From: Pseudomonadales bacterium
GTDB taxonomy: Bacteria; Pseudomonadota; Gammaproteobacteria; Pseudomonadales; Ketobacteraceae
Length of the DNA stretch: 64,000 nt
Assembly: GCA_020062665.1 (NCBI GenBank)
Contig: JAGUVW010000003.1
Span: 1 to 64,000 of the forward strand
Reading direction: 5' to 3'
The notes under the pieces are model-generated. The model saw only the letters and a list, made by a program, of their open reading frames with translations, did not search any database and was not told the origin of the DNA. Shown here in pieces: positions 9,199 to 19,427 of the stretch (within the stretch, counting starts at the first letter, position 1; every line of letters starts with the position of its first letter). The translations under genes were made by a program, and so were the position numbers.

Positions 9199-10239
9199 AT
9201 GAGCCGCTTCCTGCTGCTGTGCCTTGTTTGCTGTATCGCCACGCTTGCGCAAGGCGCGGACAAGCCCGAGCTGGTGTTTCTGACCTGGGAGGATTATCTC
9301 GATCCCACCGTGATCGCCGATTTCGAAGGCGAATGCCAGTGCGTGGTGCGCCGGGTGTATTTCGATGATGACGACGAACGCAACATGATTCTGGCCAACA
9401 CCAATGCCACCGGATTCGATGTGGTGACGCTGGATCACACCATGATGCCGCATTACAGCAAGCAGGACTGGCTGCGGCCACTGACCTACGCCGAGATACC
9501 CAACGCCCGCCACGCCCGCGATCCCTGGCAGAACGCCGCCGCGCCAGAACCGTTTTATGCGGTGAGCTATTTCTGGGGCGGGGTGGGCATTCTCTATCGC
9601 AAGGATCGCATGCAGAAGCCACCCACACTCTGGCGCGATATTTTTCAGCCCGAACCCTATCTGAAGGGCCATATCATGCTGCTCAACACCGTGCAGACGG
9701 CCTATGGCCTGGCACTGATGTCGCTGGGGCTCCCCTTCAACAGCACCGATCCTGCCCACATCGCCGCGGCCACCGACACGCTCATGCACGTGCGACCGTA
9801 TGTGCACGCATTCCGCAATATCCGCATCGGGCCCGACGCCGAGTTGCTGGAGGAGAATGTCTATGCCGCTGTCACTTACAACGGCGACGCCATCACGGTG
9901 ATGAGCTACAGCGACCAGTTGGCATTCGTTTATCCAGCCGACGGCGTGCCGTTGTGGCTGGACGTGAATGCCGTGCTGAAAAATGCACGCCAGCCGGCGC
10001 TGGCGCTGAAGTTTCTGGATTTTCTCAATCGCCCGGAGATTGCCGCACGCAATGCGCTGGCGCTCCACTACGCCACCACCAACGTCGCCGCGCTGCAGCA
10101 GCTGCCGGAATCGTTCCTGCAGGACCCGCGCATTTTTCCCGATCGTTCCACCATGTCGCGCAACCAGTTGTATGAACTGTTGCCCACCCCGCACCTGCGG
10201 CGCATCACTGCGCAGCTGGTGCAGATCATGGCCCAGTAG
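9199..10239 (+). CDS. PotD/NspS-like periplasmic polyamine-binding protein
   Basis: The product has 346 residues with a cleavable signal peptide (MSRFLLLCLVCCIATLAQGA). The body follows the spermidine/putrescine-binding fold: the first strand reads LVFLTWEDYLDP, equivalent to the YNWxEYxxP start of PotD/PotF, then FDVVTLDHTMM, YFWGGVGILYRKD, and NGDAITVMSY. There is no transporter gene nearby. Instead the next gene, 12 bases on, encodes a membrane GGDEF-EAL receptor. In Vibrio cholerae the PotD-like NspS works this way, binding norspermidine and controlling MbaA rather than feeding a transporter. I infer the same type of sensory role; the ligand is not known from the sequence. Confidence 0.85.
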   Translation: MSRFLLLCLVCCIATLAQGADKPELVFLTWEDYLDPTVIADFEGECQCVVRRVYFDDDDERNMILANTNATGFDVVTLDHTMMPHYSKQDWLRPLTYAEIPNARHARDPWQNAAAPEPFYAVSYFWGGVGILYRKDRMQKPPTLWRDIFQPEPYLKGHIMLLNTVQTAYGLALMSLGLPFNSTDPAHIAAATDTLMHVRPYVHAFRNIRIGPDAELLEENVYAAVTYNGDAITVMSYSDQLAFVYPADGVPLWLDVNAVLKNARQPALALKFLDFLNRPEIAARNALALHYATTNVAALQQLPESFLQDPRIFPDRSTMSRNQLYELLPTPHLRRITAQLVQIMAQ

Positions 10240-10251
10240 GAGCGCGCGCCG

Positions 10252-12765
10252 GTGAAGCTGAAACTGCGCTCCAAACTGATCATGGCGTTGATTCCGGTGC
10301 TGCTGGTGCCACTGCTGTTGTTGGGCGCCTGGCATTACCACCAGCAACGGCAGGCCCTGCTCACCCGTATGAGCCAGGACATGCACAGCGCGCTGACGGA
10401 TTACCAGCAGCGTTTTGAGCAGCAGATTCATCAGGCCCGCAAGGATCTGGATCTGCTCTCCAATTCCCATTTGCTGCGCCAGTATTTTCTGATCAAAGAC
10501 AGCGAAACCCGTTTCTACATGATGTTCCGTTCGGTGCTGGAGCTGTTCAAGGGCTTCCACCAGACCGAGCCGGACTATCGCGAGATCATGCTGCTCAACA
10601 ACGCCGGGCGCGAGGAAGTGCGTTTTGCCGATCTGGTCGCGCAGAATCGCAGCGAGGATGAGAGCACCCAGCGCTGGTTCCAGCATCTGCAGCAGGATCG
10701 CAACGCGACGGTGGTGGAACCGGTGGCACACCCGGATTTTGGCGAACTGATGCTGATGGTGGGCAAGTCGGTGCCGCTGTCATCCTATGCCGACGGCAAC
10801 GCCCGCTCCCGTGTCGACCACGGTGGCTATCTGGTGCTGAGTCTGTCCCTGCGCACGCTGCACGAAGCACTGGCGCACATCCGCATCGGCGACAGCGGTT
10901 TTCTGCTGATCCTCGACAAGAATGGCAAGCCCCTGCACCTGCCCGCCGCAGCACAGGCAGTTGCAGTCCATCTGCCGGCATTGCACGCGCAAACCCATCC
11001 CAAGGACAACGCCCTGCAAACCGTGTCCGATCAGGGCGCCGAGTTCCTGGTGCAGCGCCATCATTTGTTTGCCGGTTACGATCTCTGCGCCGTGTGGCCG
11101 CTGGCAGAAGTCAACGCGCTGGCTCGCCAGATTGCCTACCAGCTGCTGGCGCTGCTGACGATTGTCACTGCAATCATTGCCGGCACCATCGTGCTGCTGG
11201 TGCACCGGCTGGTGGAAGTCCCGATCCGCCGCCTCAAGAATCTGTCGCTGCAACTGGCCAGCCAGCAACATGATGACAGCACGCAGGCACCGCTGGATTT
11301 TTCCGCCTTCACCCGCCGCGATGAAATCGGTGACCTGGCCAACACCTTCCGCACCATGGCGGAAAATCTCAACAGCAGTCACCAGAAACTGCACCGCCAC
11401 GCCTATTTCGACAATCTCACCGGCTTGTTCAACCGCCCCATGTTCCACAACATTCTGGTGAAGGCCATCGCCAATGCGGAACGTCATCATCAGCGGCTCG
11501 CAGTGCTGTTTATCGACGTGGATGGTTTCAAGGAAGTGAACGACACCCTGGGTCACAACCATGGCGATGTGATCCTGCAGGAAATCGCCACCCGCCTGAA
11601 CCATTCGGTGCGCGAATCCGATGTGCTGGCGCTGCGCGACGACAGCGACAATCCCGAACCCACCAGCCTGGCCCGTTTCGGCGGCGACGAATTTTCGCTG
11701 ATCATCACCGATCTGCAGCACGTGCTCGACGCCAAGCAGGTGGCCGAGCGCATCCTGGCAGCCATGGCGCAACCGTTCACGCTGGAAGATCAGATTTTTC
11801 ATCTCAGCGCCAGCATTGGCATCGCGCTGTTTCCGGAAGACGGGCACGAGGCCGGTGCGCTGCTGAAGAATGCCGACATCGCGATGTATCAGGCCAAGGC
11901 CCAGGGCAAAAATCAGTTCGAATACTTTGATCCCAGCATGACGCGCTCGGCGTTCCTGCGTCATCAGGCGCTGAACGAATTGCGCGAGGCGCTGGAAACC
12001 CGCCAGCTGTGTCTGTACTACCAGCCCCAGGTCACGGCAGCGGACAACGAGCTCACCGGCTGTGAAGCATTGCTGCGCTGGAAGCATCCGGTGCGTGGCA
12101 TGGTGTCGCCGGCGGAATTCATTCCCCTGGCGGAGGAAAGTGGGCTGATCGTGGAGATCGGCCGCTGGGTGCTGGAAGAAGCCTGCCGGCAGAATCAGGA
12201 ATGGCAGCAACTGGGCCTGAAACCGATCCGCGTGGCCGTGAACTTTTCCACCGTGCAGTTCAACCGCGAAGCCAATATTGCCGTGCTGATTCAGCAGACA
12301 CTGGCGAACACCGGCCTCGACGCCCGTTACCTGGACGTGGAGATCACCGAAACGGGCATCATGCAGTCCCACCACGTGGGCAAGGATCGCCTGCTGGCGA
12401 TCAAGCGCACCGGCGTCACCATTTCCATGGATGATTTTGGTACCGGCTATTCGTCGCTGGCGTCGCTGCGGGATTTCCCCATCGACAAGCTCAAGGTGGA
12501 CAAGAGTTTTGTCGATGCCATCACCAGCTCCGACGCTGGCAGCGCCATCATGAACGCGATTCTGGCGCTGGCGCGGGAACTGGGCCTGCCGGTGGTGGCC
12601 GAAGGCGTGGAAACGGAACCCCAGCTGCAGTATCTGCGCAAGCAGGGGTGCGATTACATTCAGGGTTATTTCATCAGCCGCCCGCTGCCGGCAGCCGACA
12701 TGACCCGCCTGCTGCAACAGGCAACACCGGCCGCCAACTCTGGCCGCCAGCATTCCGCGCCGTAA
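10252..12765 (+). CDS. MbaA-like membrane GGDEF-EAL cyclic-di-GMP receptor
   Basis: The product has 837 residues from a GTG start. TM1 is near residues 8-28, then a periplasmic Cache-like sensor (about 30-290), TM2 about 294-318, and a HAMP segment ending in RRDEIGDLANTFRTM. The GGDEF domain has an intact RFGGDEF at 475-481 and no RxxD inhibitory site five residues before it. The EAL domain has CEALLRW at 604-610 and DDFGTGYSSL further on. Both catalytic domains therefore look potentially active, so synthesis, hydrolysis or switching between them is possible. Position behind an NspS-like protein supports control by a polyamine-loaded periplasmic partner, as for MbaA in Vibrio, with likely effects on biofilm. 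Confidence 0.92.
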   Translation: MKLKLRSKLIMALIPVLLVPLLLLGAWHYHQQRQALLTRMSQDMHSALTDYQQRFEQQIHQARKDLDLLSNSHLLRQYFLIKDSETRFYMMFRSVLELFKGFHQTEPDYREIMLLNNAGREEVRFADLVAQNRSEDESTQRWFQHLQQDRNATVVEPVAHPDFGELMLMVGKSVPLSSYADGNARSRVDHGGYLVLSLSLRTLHEALAHIRIGDSGFLLILDKNGKPLHLPAAAQAVAVHLPALHAQTHPKDNALQTVSDQGAEFLVQRHHLFAGYDLCAVWPLAEVNALARQIAYQLLALLTIVTAIIAGTIVLLVHRLVEVPIRRLKNLSLQLASQQHDDSTQAPLDFSAFTRRDEIGDLANTFRTMAENLNSSHQKLHRHAYFDNLTGLFNRPMFHNILVKAIANAERHHQRLAVLFIDVDGFKEVNDTLGHNHGDVILQEIATRLNHSVRESDVLALRDDSDNPEPTSLARFGGDEFSLIITDLQHVLDAKQVAERILAAMAQPFTLEDQIFHLSASIGIALFPEDGHEAGALLKNADIAMYQAKAQGKNQFEYFDPSMTRSAFLRHQALNELREALETRQLCLYYQPQVTAADNELTGCEALLRWKHPVRGMVSPAEFIPLAEESGLIVEIGRWVLEEACRQNQEWQQLGLKPIRVAVNFSTVQFNREANIAVLIQQTLANTGLDARYLDVEITETGIMQSHHVGKDRLLAIKRTGVTISMDDFGTGYSSLASLRDFPIDKLKVDKSFVDAITSSDAGSAIMNAILALARELGLPVVAEGVETEPQLQYLRKQGCDYIQGYFISRPLPAADMTRLLQQATPAANSGRQHSAP

Positions 12766-12855
12766 AAATTCACGGGCCGGCAGGGAATCCTTTTACCGCT
12801 TGCAGGTCTTGGCTAGACTACTTTCCCATTGAACGGAATCCTCGAGCCGCTGCTC

Positions 12856-14031
12856 ATGACGATACTGCCCCGTCTGTTTGTCCCGATCATCCTCACCCTG
12901 TGCAGTCTGCTGCCGACGCTGGCGCAGGCCAAGCTGCTGGGTGTCAGCGTCAGCCCCAAGCAGGGCATCGCCGACGTGGCGCAGGGTCAGTCCTTTGCGG
13001 TGCGCTGGCGCGTGTCCACCACGCCGTCCCACGATGGCGGCGCGTTTTCACCCCAGGGCCAGATCATCGACCCAGTGACCAACGCGGTGCTGCTGGCGGT
13101 CAATCACCCCCTCAATCGCAGCGAAGGCGCCGGGCCGTTCAGCTTCGACGAAACCCTGGCCCTGACACCCACCCAGCTGCAGGAATGGCAGACCAAGGGC
13201 ATCACGGCCTTGCGTTACCAGCGCTCCTTCAGTAGCGCCAGTCGTGAAGCGCTGGTTGTGACCGGCGACCTGATGATTGAACTGAGCGGCCACGGCGAAG
13301 CCAATGTGCCACGCTCACCGTCCGCCGGCCTGTTCGTTCACCGCCTTACGCTGCGCTTCGAGAACGCCCGCAACCGCCGCAGCTTCAATGCCGGCAGTTC
13401 GTTGCGGGCGCGGGTGGATCTGCACTATTCCGGCACCGGGTTGCTGCAGGGAGAATGGCAGATCGCGCGGGAGCAAAGTGGCGAGAAATCCCCGTTCAAA
13501 CCGTTGGTGAGTGTCCGCAAGCAACTGCCGCTGAGCCGGCGTGAATATCTGGTGAGTCCGGAGCTGCCCACTACCGAGCCGGGTCAATACCGGGTGCGTT
13601 TCTGTGTGATTCCGCTAGTCGTGACGCCCGATCGCCTGACCCTGGACAGCCAGTGCCCCGAGCCGGAACTGATCAGCGAGCTGGTGTACCGGGTGGGCTC
13701 TGACAACCTGCGCGATCTGGTGGCTATCGAGCTGGTGACCTCCCGCGCCATCACCCTGACGCCCACCACGGCGCTGCAGTGGAAGCCCATCAGCGGTGTC
13801 GCCGTGTATCAATTGCAGATCTACAAGTCTGGCGCCACCGCCGAGGTGGAAGGCGCGGACTTTGTGTTGCGGATGGTGCGTGGCGCCGACCAGACCCGTC
13901 TGCATCTGTCAGATGGAGCGCGCCAGCAACTGCAACCCGGCCAGCAATACCGCTGGCGCATCACCGCCCACGATGAAAACGCCAATTTGATCGGCAGCAG
14001 TGCGCTGGCGGAGTTCACCTACCTGCCGTAA
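12856..14031 (+). CDS. Secreted protein of unknown function with beta-sandwich-like C-terminus
   Basis: The product has 391 residues. The ATG at 12856 gives a good signal peptide (TILPRLFVPIILTLCSLLPT, cleavage after AQA); an upstream in-frame TTG at 12829 is less likely. I do not recognise the family. The first half is rich in short beta segments, with a repeated type of phrase such as QSFAVRWRVSTTPS. The last 110 residues (AIELVTSRAITLTPTTALQW, then VAVYQLQIYK and QQYRWRITAHD) look like a fibronectin type III-like or carbohydrate-binding beta sandwich. It lies 90 bases after the GGDEF-EAL gene in the same direction and may be co-transcribed, which would fit an envelope or biofilm role. It converges on the large ATPase gene. 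Confidence 0.7.
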   Translation: MTILPRLFVPIILTLCSLLPTLAQAKLLGVSVSPKQGIADVAQGQSFAVRWRVSTTPSHDGGAFSPQGQIIDPVTNAVLLAVNHPLNRSEGAGPFSFDETLALTPTQLQEWQTKGITALRYQRSFSSASREALVVTGDLMIELSGHGEANVPRSPSAGLFVHRLTLRFENARNRRSFNAGSSLRARVDLHYSGTGLLQGEWQIAREQSGEKSPFKPLVSVRKQLPLSRREYLVSPELPTTEPGQYRVRFCVIPLVVTPDRLTLDSQCPEPELISELVYRVGSDNLRDLVAIELVTSRAITLTPTTALQWKPISGVAVYQLQIYKSGATAEVEGADFVLRMVRGADQTRLHLSDGARQQLQPGQQYRWRITAHDENANLIGSSALAEFTYLP

Positions 14032-14043
14032 GTCTGGCTGCGC

Positions 14044-17000
14044 TCAGGCTTCGGGCTCCGGTGATGACCCACCCTTGCTGATGTGTTTGAGTCGGGTCAT
14101 GCGTGCATCCAGCGAACGGATCTGCTCCAGAATCTGCTTCATCCGCTCGTGAGTGCGCAGATCGAGATCCAGCTTGCCATCCATTACCCGCACCAGCGGA
14201 TAGATGCTGTTTTCCAGCGTATCCGCCAGGGTTTTCAGCAACTGGTCGATGCCGGGCACGGGCTGGTTGATCACTTCCACCTGCTGGTTGATCTTGCCCA
14301 CCGCATCGGCGAATCCACGCAGCGAACGCTCCAGCATCTGCACCATCTGCTGCTGGTTCCTGTCGATGCTCGCCACCAGATCCTGCTGCGTCGACTGCTG
14401 TGATTGTTGCGTGATTGCGGTGGCAGCCGTTTGCAGATGTTCCGCCATGCTGTGCAGCTGCAACACCACCTTGGTGCCAGTGTCCGCCTCATCACCGCCC
14501 ACCTGTTTCTGGCGCTGGAATTCCTTTTTGATCGCATCCCAGCGGGCTTGCTTTTCTTCTGTCAGCGTCCCACGCAATTCCGCCAGTTTGAGCAGATTGG
14601 CCTCGGTGCCCGTAGTGAGCAGTTGCGCCTCGCCCAGGTAGTGATCGTCGATCAGCGTCAGCAACTCCTTGTCCGTCATCACCGCCGAGATTTTTTCCGC
14701 CATCTTGTTCATGTTTCGATAACTGCCCTGCAGCTTGAACGGCGGCTCCGTGCGGTAACGATCATCCTGGGCGGCAGACGCGATGTACTGCTGGTTCACC
14801 TTGAGCACCACTTGCTGGATGCTGAACAGCTTCTGCAGGGTCTCGACGATCTCGCGGCTTTCGGCGGCGGAATAGGGGTGTTTCAATTCCGCTTCGTTGA
14901 TCGTGCGCCCCTTGGCCTTGTCGACAAAGCGGTAGAAGTCTGCCATGTCGCGGGTGGCCAGCGGCGCCAGCACCGGATTCGACGTCATGCCGTTTTCGAT
15001 GTAACTGAGCGCGAACGCTTCTTCCATGCCGCCCAGCACGTCACCCAGGTTATAGATGTCGGCCCGGTTCGCCAGCATGTCGGGAATCTTGAACACCTCA
15101 CCGGTTTCCGTGTATGGGTTGCCCGCCATCACCACGCAGAATTTCTTGCCGCGCATGTCGTAGGTTTTGGTCTGGCCTTTCCACACGCCTTCGATGCGGC
15201 GGGTGCCGTCGCAGAGGGAAATGAATTTCTGCAGGAATTCCGGATGGGTGTGCTGGATGTCGTCGAGATAGAGCATGGTGTTGTTGCCCATCTCCAGCGC
15301 CAGATTGATTTTTTCCAGCTCCTGGCGCGCAGTGGCGTTGGGCGCCTGCTGCGGATCGAGGGACGCAACATCATGACCCAGACTCGGACAGTTGATCTTC
15401 ATGAAAATCAGACCGAGGCGGTTCGCCACATATTCCATCAACGTGGTTTTACCGTACCCCGGCGGCGAAATCAGCATCAGCAGCCCCATCAAATCGGTGC
15501 GCTTGTTTTCGCCCACGGTGCCCATCTGCTTGGCCAGGTTGTCGCCGATGATGGGCAGATAGGATTCGTTGATCAATTTGTTGCGCACGAAGGAAGACAG
15601 CGGCTTGGCTTTGAACTGGTTCAGGCGCAGGCGTTTTTTCTCCTGCTCGATCACCTGTTGGCGTTGCTGCAGGAACGCCTGATAGCCGGGCACGGTGATA
15701 TCACTGTGCTGCTGCAGGCGCAGCAGGAATTCGTCCAGCTGCAGCGTGAGTGTGCCCTGCTGGATGCGCGGATGACTGGACAGCAGACCCTGCACCTGCA
15801 CGCGCAGATTCAATTCGCGGGGTTGCCAGCGCAGCTGGCTGTCCACCAGCAGACGCACAGCCGCTTCTTCTGCATAAGGCGCCAGTTCGGTATTGGCCTG
15901 CTTGTGCAACCAGGCATGAATCCAGCCCAGCACAAACCGGAACGCGGCACCGGGCTGATCCTGCAATGATTTGATGCTGGCATCCAGCGTAGCGCTGGCA
16001 TTGGCGGCACCCAGCGCCAGTCGCAACTGTTCCATCAGCGTCACTGCCGCGCGGGTCACGGTGAATTCCACCGTGTTGCGGGCCAGCTCCAGAATAAGAT
16101 ACTGCACGCTACGACTGATGGCCGCGTTGTCGACGTCGAACTGGTTCTGCTGCAGAAACGGAGTGATAGCCCCCAGCATTTCCTGCTGCAACTGATTGAG
16201 CGCCGTGCTGGCGCCAAACAGTTTCTGCATCTGCACGGCGGACTGGGCTTGCACGATCCAGTGAGCCGCCTTCGGTTCACGCTGCGCCTGGCTCCAGAAC
16301 AACGCGGCGAGCGCACGACTGCGACCATCGAACCGCAACAGCTCCGCGCCTTCGAACACCGGCAACAACTGCTGTAGCAACAACACCGCATCGTGATCGT
16401 GGATGCCACGCTCGTAACCTTCGCGATAACGGGGCTCGCTGAAGCGACGCACCTGGGCGCCGAGCGCATCCGCCTGCAGACGCGCCTGCTGCAGAGTCGC
16501 CAGATCCAGCCCGTCCTGATTCTGCTGCGCTGCCTGCAGAATGGAATATGCCAGATATTCCACCCGGCTCACCGCCGCCGTCTCCGATGGCAGCGCCATA
16601 TTCCAGTACTGCTCGCTGCCATGCAGCAGATCCCCCGGCAGCTTTTCATAAAAATCCGTGCCGGTAAGATGGAAGTACAGGCCATCTTCCCGTGGCAGCA
16701 AGGTCAGATCCAGCTCCTGGGTGTTGACGCTGAAACGATGGCGGGGCCCCAACCGGATCACATTGCCGTCGGCCTCGTAAATATCCGCCTTGTCGCGCAA
16801 CCCGCGCACGGACTGATCCTTCACGGCCTTGAGCTTGGCATCCACATCATCGGCACGCACGCTGTCGTCCAGCCCACGCAACTGCTGAGCCAGCTGGCGC
16901 AATTTTTCGATCAACGGATCCGAGCTGAAAAACGTGTTGAGTTCGTCTTCTGATTTGAATTTCTCCGTGCGCCGCTTGATGCCATCGACGATGCGATTGG

Positions 17001-19377
17001 CGGCATCCTGCAATGTCTGCGCGCGGCGCTGACGCTCGTCCAGCAACTGCTGCTTGTGGGTTTCGAAGGACTCAAAAATGTCCTCGCGCTTGGCCAGGAT
17101 GTCCGTCAGAAACTGGTCGTATTCGCCGAACTGGCTTTCCAGCTCCTGCAGCTGCGTCATGATGCGGGACAGCTGCTCATCGCAACGTTGCGGCGTGGTG
17201 GCCATGGCCAGGCCATTGGTGACACTCTGAGCCAGCAGCTTGAATTGTGCGGAAAACTGCGCCAGCGCTTCTGCCGATCCCAGCTCCTTGAGTTTGTTCT
17301 GCGCCCGTGCCCTGGCCTGATTCAGATGGGCATACAGCGTGGAGATGGATTCGATGATGCGGGTGCGGGTGTTGGCCTCTGCCTGGGTGATGCCGCTGAT
17401 GGTCTCGGTAAGCAGATCCAGCCCCTGCCCCAGCTGTTCCAGTGCCTGCAATGGCGCCTGCATGTCGGCGCGGATCGACACTGCGGCAATGATTTTTTCC
17501 TGCGCCGCCAGATCCTGATAGAGCGGCTTCAAGGCTTCGTCCTTCGCCAGAAACGCCACGGCTTTTTCCGACAGATTGAGCTGCGCTTTTTCCAGCTGCT
17601 GGTTCAGATCGGCAATGCGCTGGGTGTCGATATAGCGATATTCCGCGATCGTCAGCAGATGGCCCCGCAGGCGGCGAATGTCCGCCAGGCCCTGCACAAA
17701 TGGCTGGGGCGCATGCCAGCTGTCCGGATGCAATTGTTTCAGCAGTGCCTTCACTTCGGCATCGGCTTTTTTCAGCGCCTCGTCCGAACTGCGGCGGATC
17801 GCCGTGACTTTTTCAAATTCATCCAGAATCAGCTCGCCGGTTTCGATGATCTGACGCAGCAGATGCTCGGTGTCGTCCAGCTCGTCGGCGCCCAGCCAGT
17901 GATACTGATCGAACAGGCGCGAGGCAAACTTGCACAGCTCGTGATAATGGGTAGCGCGGGGATCGGGCTTGCGAATCAGCTGGCACACGCCGAACAGATC
18001 GGAAATGCCGCGCACCAGTTCTGCATTGCCGATACGGCCGAAAAAACTTTTCGACGGCGCCGCCTGACTGGCATACAGATCGGAACAGAACGGCGTCTGC
18101 CAGATCTGCATCGGATGCACGCGAGTGGCTTCCTGCTCGGCATAGAACAACACAATGCGGCCATCTTCAAAGCGGCCATAACCGTGGGCATAGACCGGAT
18201 TGCGCAGCTGGCGTTCGATCATGTTGTACGGGTACAGCGCCACCAGCCCCGCGCCGGGCTCATAGAAGACGAACAGCACATCTTCGCCGTTGGGCGACTT
18301 GATCGCGCGCTTGAAGCGCAGGCCGGCATTGGGTTCATCAAAGGTTTTGTAATCACCGGTCTGCAGATAATAGCCGCCGGGGAACACGATGCCGTGATTT
18401 TCCGGCAGCTGCACGCAGCTCTGGCCAATTGCATCGATGCGCACCACTTTCTGGTTGAGGCGATTGAACACCAGGAAGCGCCACTGCTGTTCCTGATAGG
18501 GGCGGATTTTCAGCAGGATCAGCTGGCCCAGCTCGGCGTAGAAAAATTCCGCATCGTCCAGCGACTGGTTGGGATCTTCCACCGGCTCCGCGTAAATTCC
18601 CTGGCCGGTGGCGGTATTATTTTCCACCTTGACAGTGAGATCGCCAGCGATGGTATCGACGAAAATCGTATCGAGAATATTGAGATGCGGATGCCGACCT
18701 TCGACAATCAACTCCCGCACTACCGGTTTCCATTCGAAATCGTACGGCGACGGCAGCTGGATATCGCGCTCACCCCGATTGTCGATGTACTCCACCGTTT
18801 TGCCGTCAGCGGACACCGACCAGCGGAACACGCGCACATCCGTCAGCCGCTCACCAATCTGGAAACTGGCCAGCAGCTTGCCGTCGCGCTGCACCAGCTG
18901 CGTCAGAAAGGTGCTCTTGTAGTAGGTGTAAAGTTCATTGAAATCCGACTGGAAACGGGCATCCGCCAGAAAGCTGTTGTCGAGCGACACCGCGTCCATT
19001 TCCAGATTGCCGTCACGCTCCACCAGCTTGAAAATGGCAAACACATCGGCGATCTGAGTGGATTTTTTCAGGCCCAGAAACACGTTGTAGCCAAACAGCA
19101 GGTGATCGCCCACCCGCACAATGTCACGGGCCACGCAGTTGTTTTCGGTGCGCACACGGGTGCGGCCGATGATCTGCATTTCGGTGGAACCGAATTCATC
19201 CAGGCGCTGCTGATTCAGCCGGCTCGCCAGCGCTTCCAGCTGATTGCCTTGATCCTGCAGGCGCTTGCGGATGACCTCGTAGGCGCCACCTTGCGTCACC
19301 GCCTGTTCCACCTGCGTCAGGTCAGGTGCATTGGGCGTCGATGTTTGGGGATTGATCTTGGATTCGTTTGCAGCCAC
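14044..19377 (-). CDS. Giant AAA+ 'DNA repair ATPase' (DUF3686 type)
   Basis: The product has 1777 residues. I chose the GTG at 19377 because AGAGGA lies eight bases before it; an ATG at 19401 lacks a good site. The first 500 residues are beta-rich and match the conserved N-terminus of proteins annotated as ATPases involved in DNA repair. A long coiled-coil-rich middle follows (about 500-1150). The AAA+ core near residue 1300 has Walker A SPPGYGKTTL (K1310), Walker B MLYLDDIQ (D1372, D1373) and a sensor segment VVMAGNPYTETGE. The C-terminal 200 residues are again helical. Despite the name, no nuclease or DNA-binding motif is visible. Its steady neighbours are flotillin and PspA genes, so a membrane-associated role is at least as likely. 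It is the last gene of the left arm. Confidence 0.85.
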   Translation of the reverse strand: MAANESKINPQTSTPNAPDLTQVEQAVTQGGAYEVIRKRLQDQGNQLEALASRLNQQRLDEFGSTEMQIIGRTRVRTENNCVARDIVRVGDHLLFGYNVFLGLKKSTQIADVFAIFKLVERDGNLEMDAVSLDNSFLADARFQSDFNELYTYYKSTFLTQLVQRDGKLLASFQIGERLTDVRVFRWSVSADGKTVEYIDNRGERDIQLPSPYDFEWKPVVRELIVEGRHPHLNILDTIFVDTIAGDLTVKVENNTATGQGIYAEPVEDPNQSLDDAEFFYAELGQLILLKIRPYQEQQWRFLVFNRLNQKVVRIDAIGQSCVQLPENHGIVFPGGYYLQTGDYKTFDEPNAGLRFKRAIKSPNGEDVLFVFYEPGAGLVALYPYNMIERQLRNPVYAHGYGRFEDGRIVLFYAEQEATRVHPMQIWQTPFCSDLYASQAAPSKSFFGRIGNAELVRGISDLFGVCQLIRKPDPRATHYHELCKFASRLFDQYHWLGADELDDTEHLLRQIIETGELILDEFEKVTAIRRSSDEALKKADAEVKALLKQLHPDSWHAPQPFVQGLADIRRLRGHLLTIAEYRYIDTQRIADLNQQLEKAQLNLSEKAVAFLAKDEALKPLYQDLAAQEKIIAAVSIRADMQAPLQALEQLGQGLDLLTETISGITQAEANTRTRIIESISTLYAHLNQARARAQNKLKELGSAEALAQFSAQFKLLAQSVTNGLAMATTPQRCDEQLSRIMTQLQELESQFGEYDQFLTDILAKREDIFESFETHKQQLLDERQRRAQTLQDAANRIVDGIKRRTEKFKSEDELNTFFSSDPLIEKLRQLAQQLRGLDDSVRADDVDAKLKAVKDQSVRGLRDKADIYEADGNVIRLGPRHRFSVNTQELDLTLLPREDGLYFHLTGTDFYEKLPGDLLHGSEQYWNMALPSETAAVSRVEYLAYSILQAAQQNQDGLDLATLQQARLQADALGAQVRRFSEPRYREGYERGIHDHDAVLLLQQLLPVFEGAELLRFDGRSRALAALFWSQAQREPKAAHWIVQAQSAVQMQKLFGASTALNQLQQEMLGAITPFLQQNQFDVDNAAISRSVQYLILELARNTVEFTVTRAAVTLMEQLRLALGAANASATLDASIKSLQDQPGAAFRFVLGWIHAWLHKQANTELAPYAEEAAVRLLVDSQLRWQPRELNLRVQVQGLLSSHPRIQQGTLTLQLDEFLLRLQQHSDITVPGYQAFLQQRQQVIEQEKKRLRLNQFKAKPLSSFVRNKLINESYLPIIGDNLAKQMGTVGENKRTDLMGLLMLISPPGYGKTTLMEYVANRLGLIFMKINCPSLGHDVASLDPQQAPNATARQELEKINLALEMGNNTMLYLDDIQHTHPEFLQKFISLCDGTRRIEGVWKGQTKTYDMRGKKFCVVMAGNPYTETGEVFKIPDMLANRADIYNLGDVLGGMEEAFALSYIENGMTSNPVLAPLATRDMADFYRFVDKAKGRTINEAELKHPYSAAESREIVETLQKLFSIQQVVLKVNQQYIASAAQDDRYRTEPPFKLQGSYRNMNKMAEKISAVMTDKELLTLIDDHYLGEAQLLTTGTEANLLKLAELRGTLTEEKQARWDAIKKEFQRQKQVGGDEADTGTKVVLQLHSMAEHLQTAATAITQQSQQSTQQDLVASIDRNQQQMVQMLERSLRGFADAVGKINQQVEVINQPVPGIDQLLKTLADTLENSIYPLVRVMDGKLDLDLRTHERMKQILEQIRSLDARMTRLKHISKGGSSPEPEA

Positions 19378-19427
19378 AACAATCGTCCTCTGCCAGGGCA
19401 TGCAGGTGGGGCCATGGGTCAGCTCTA

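Noticed and set aside
8278-10731. 817-codon open frame on the minus strand
   Set aside because: It is antisense to the HDOD, polyamine-binding and GGDEF-EAL genes, is rich in His/Gln/Gly as antisense frames of GC-rich genes are, and has no recognisable motif.
10780-12753. 657-codon open frame opposite the GGDEF-EAL gene
   Set aside because: Antisense shadow; the plus-strand protein has all catalytic motifs and explains the sequence.
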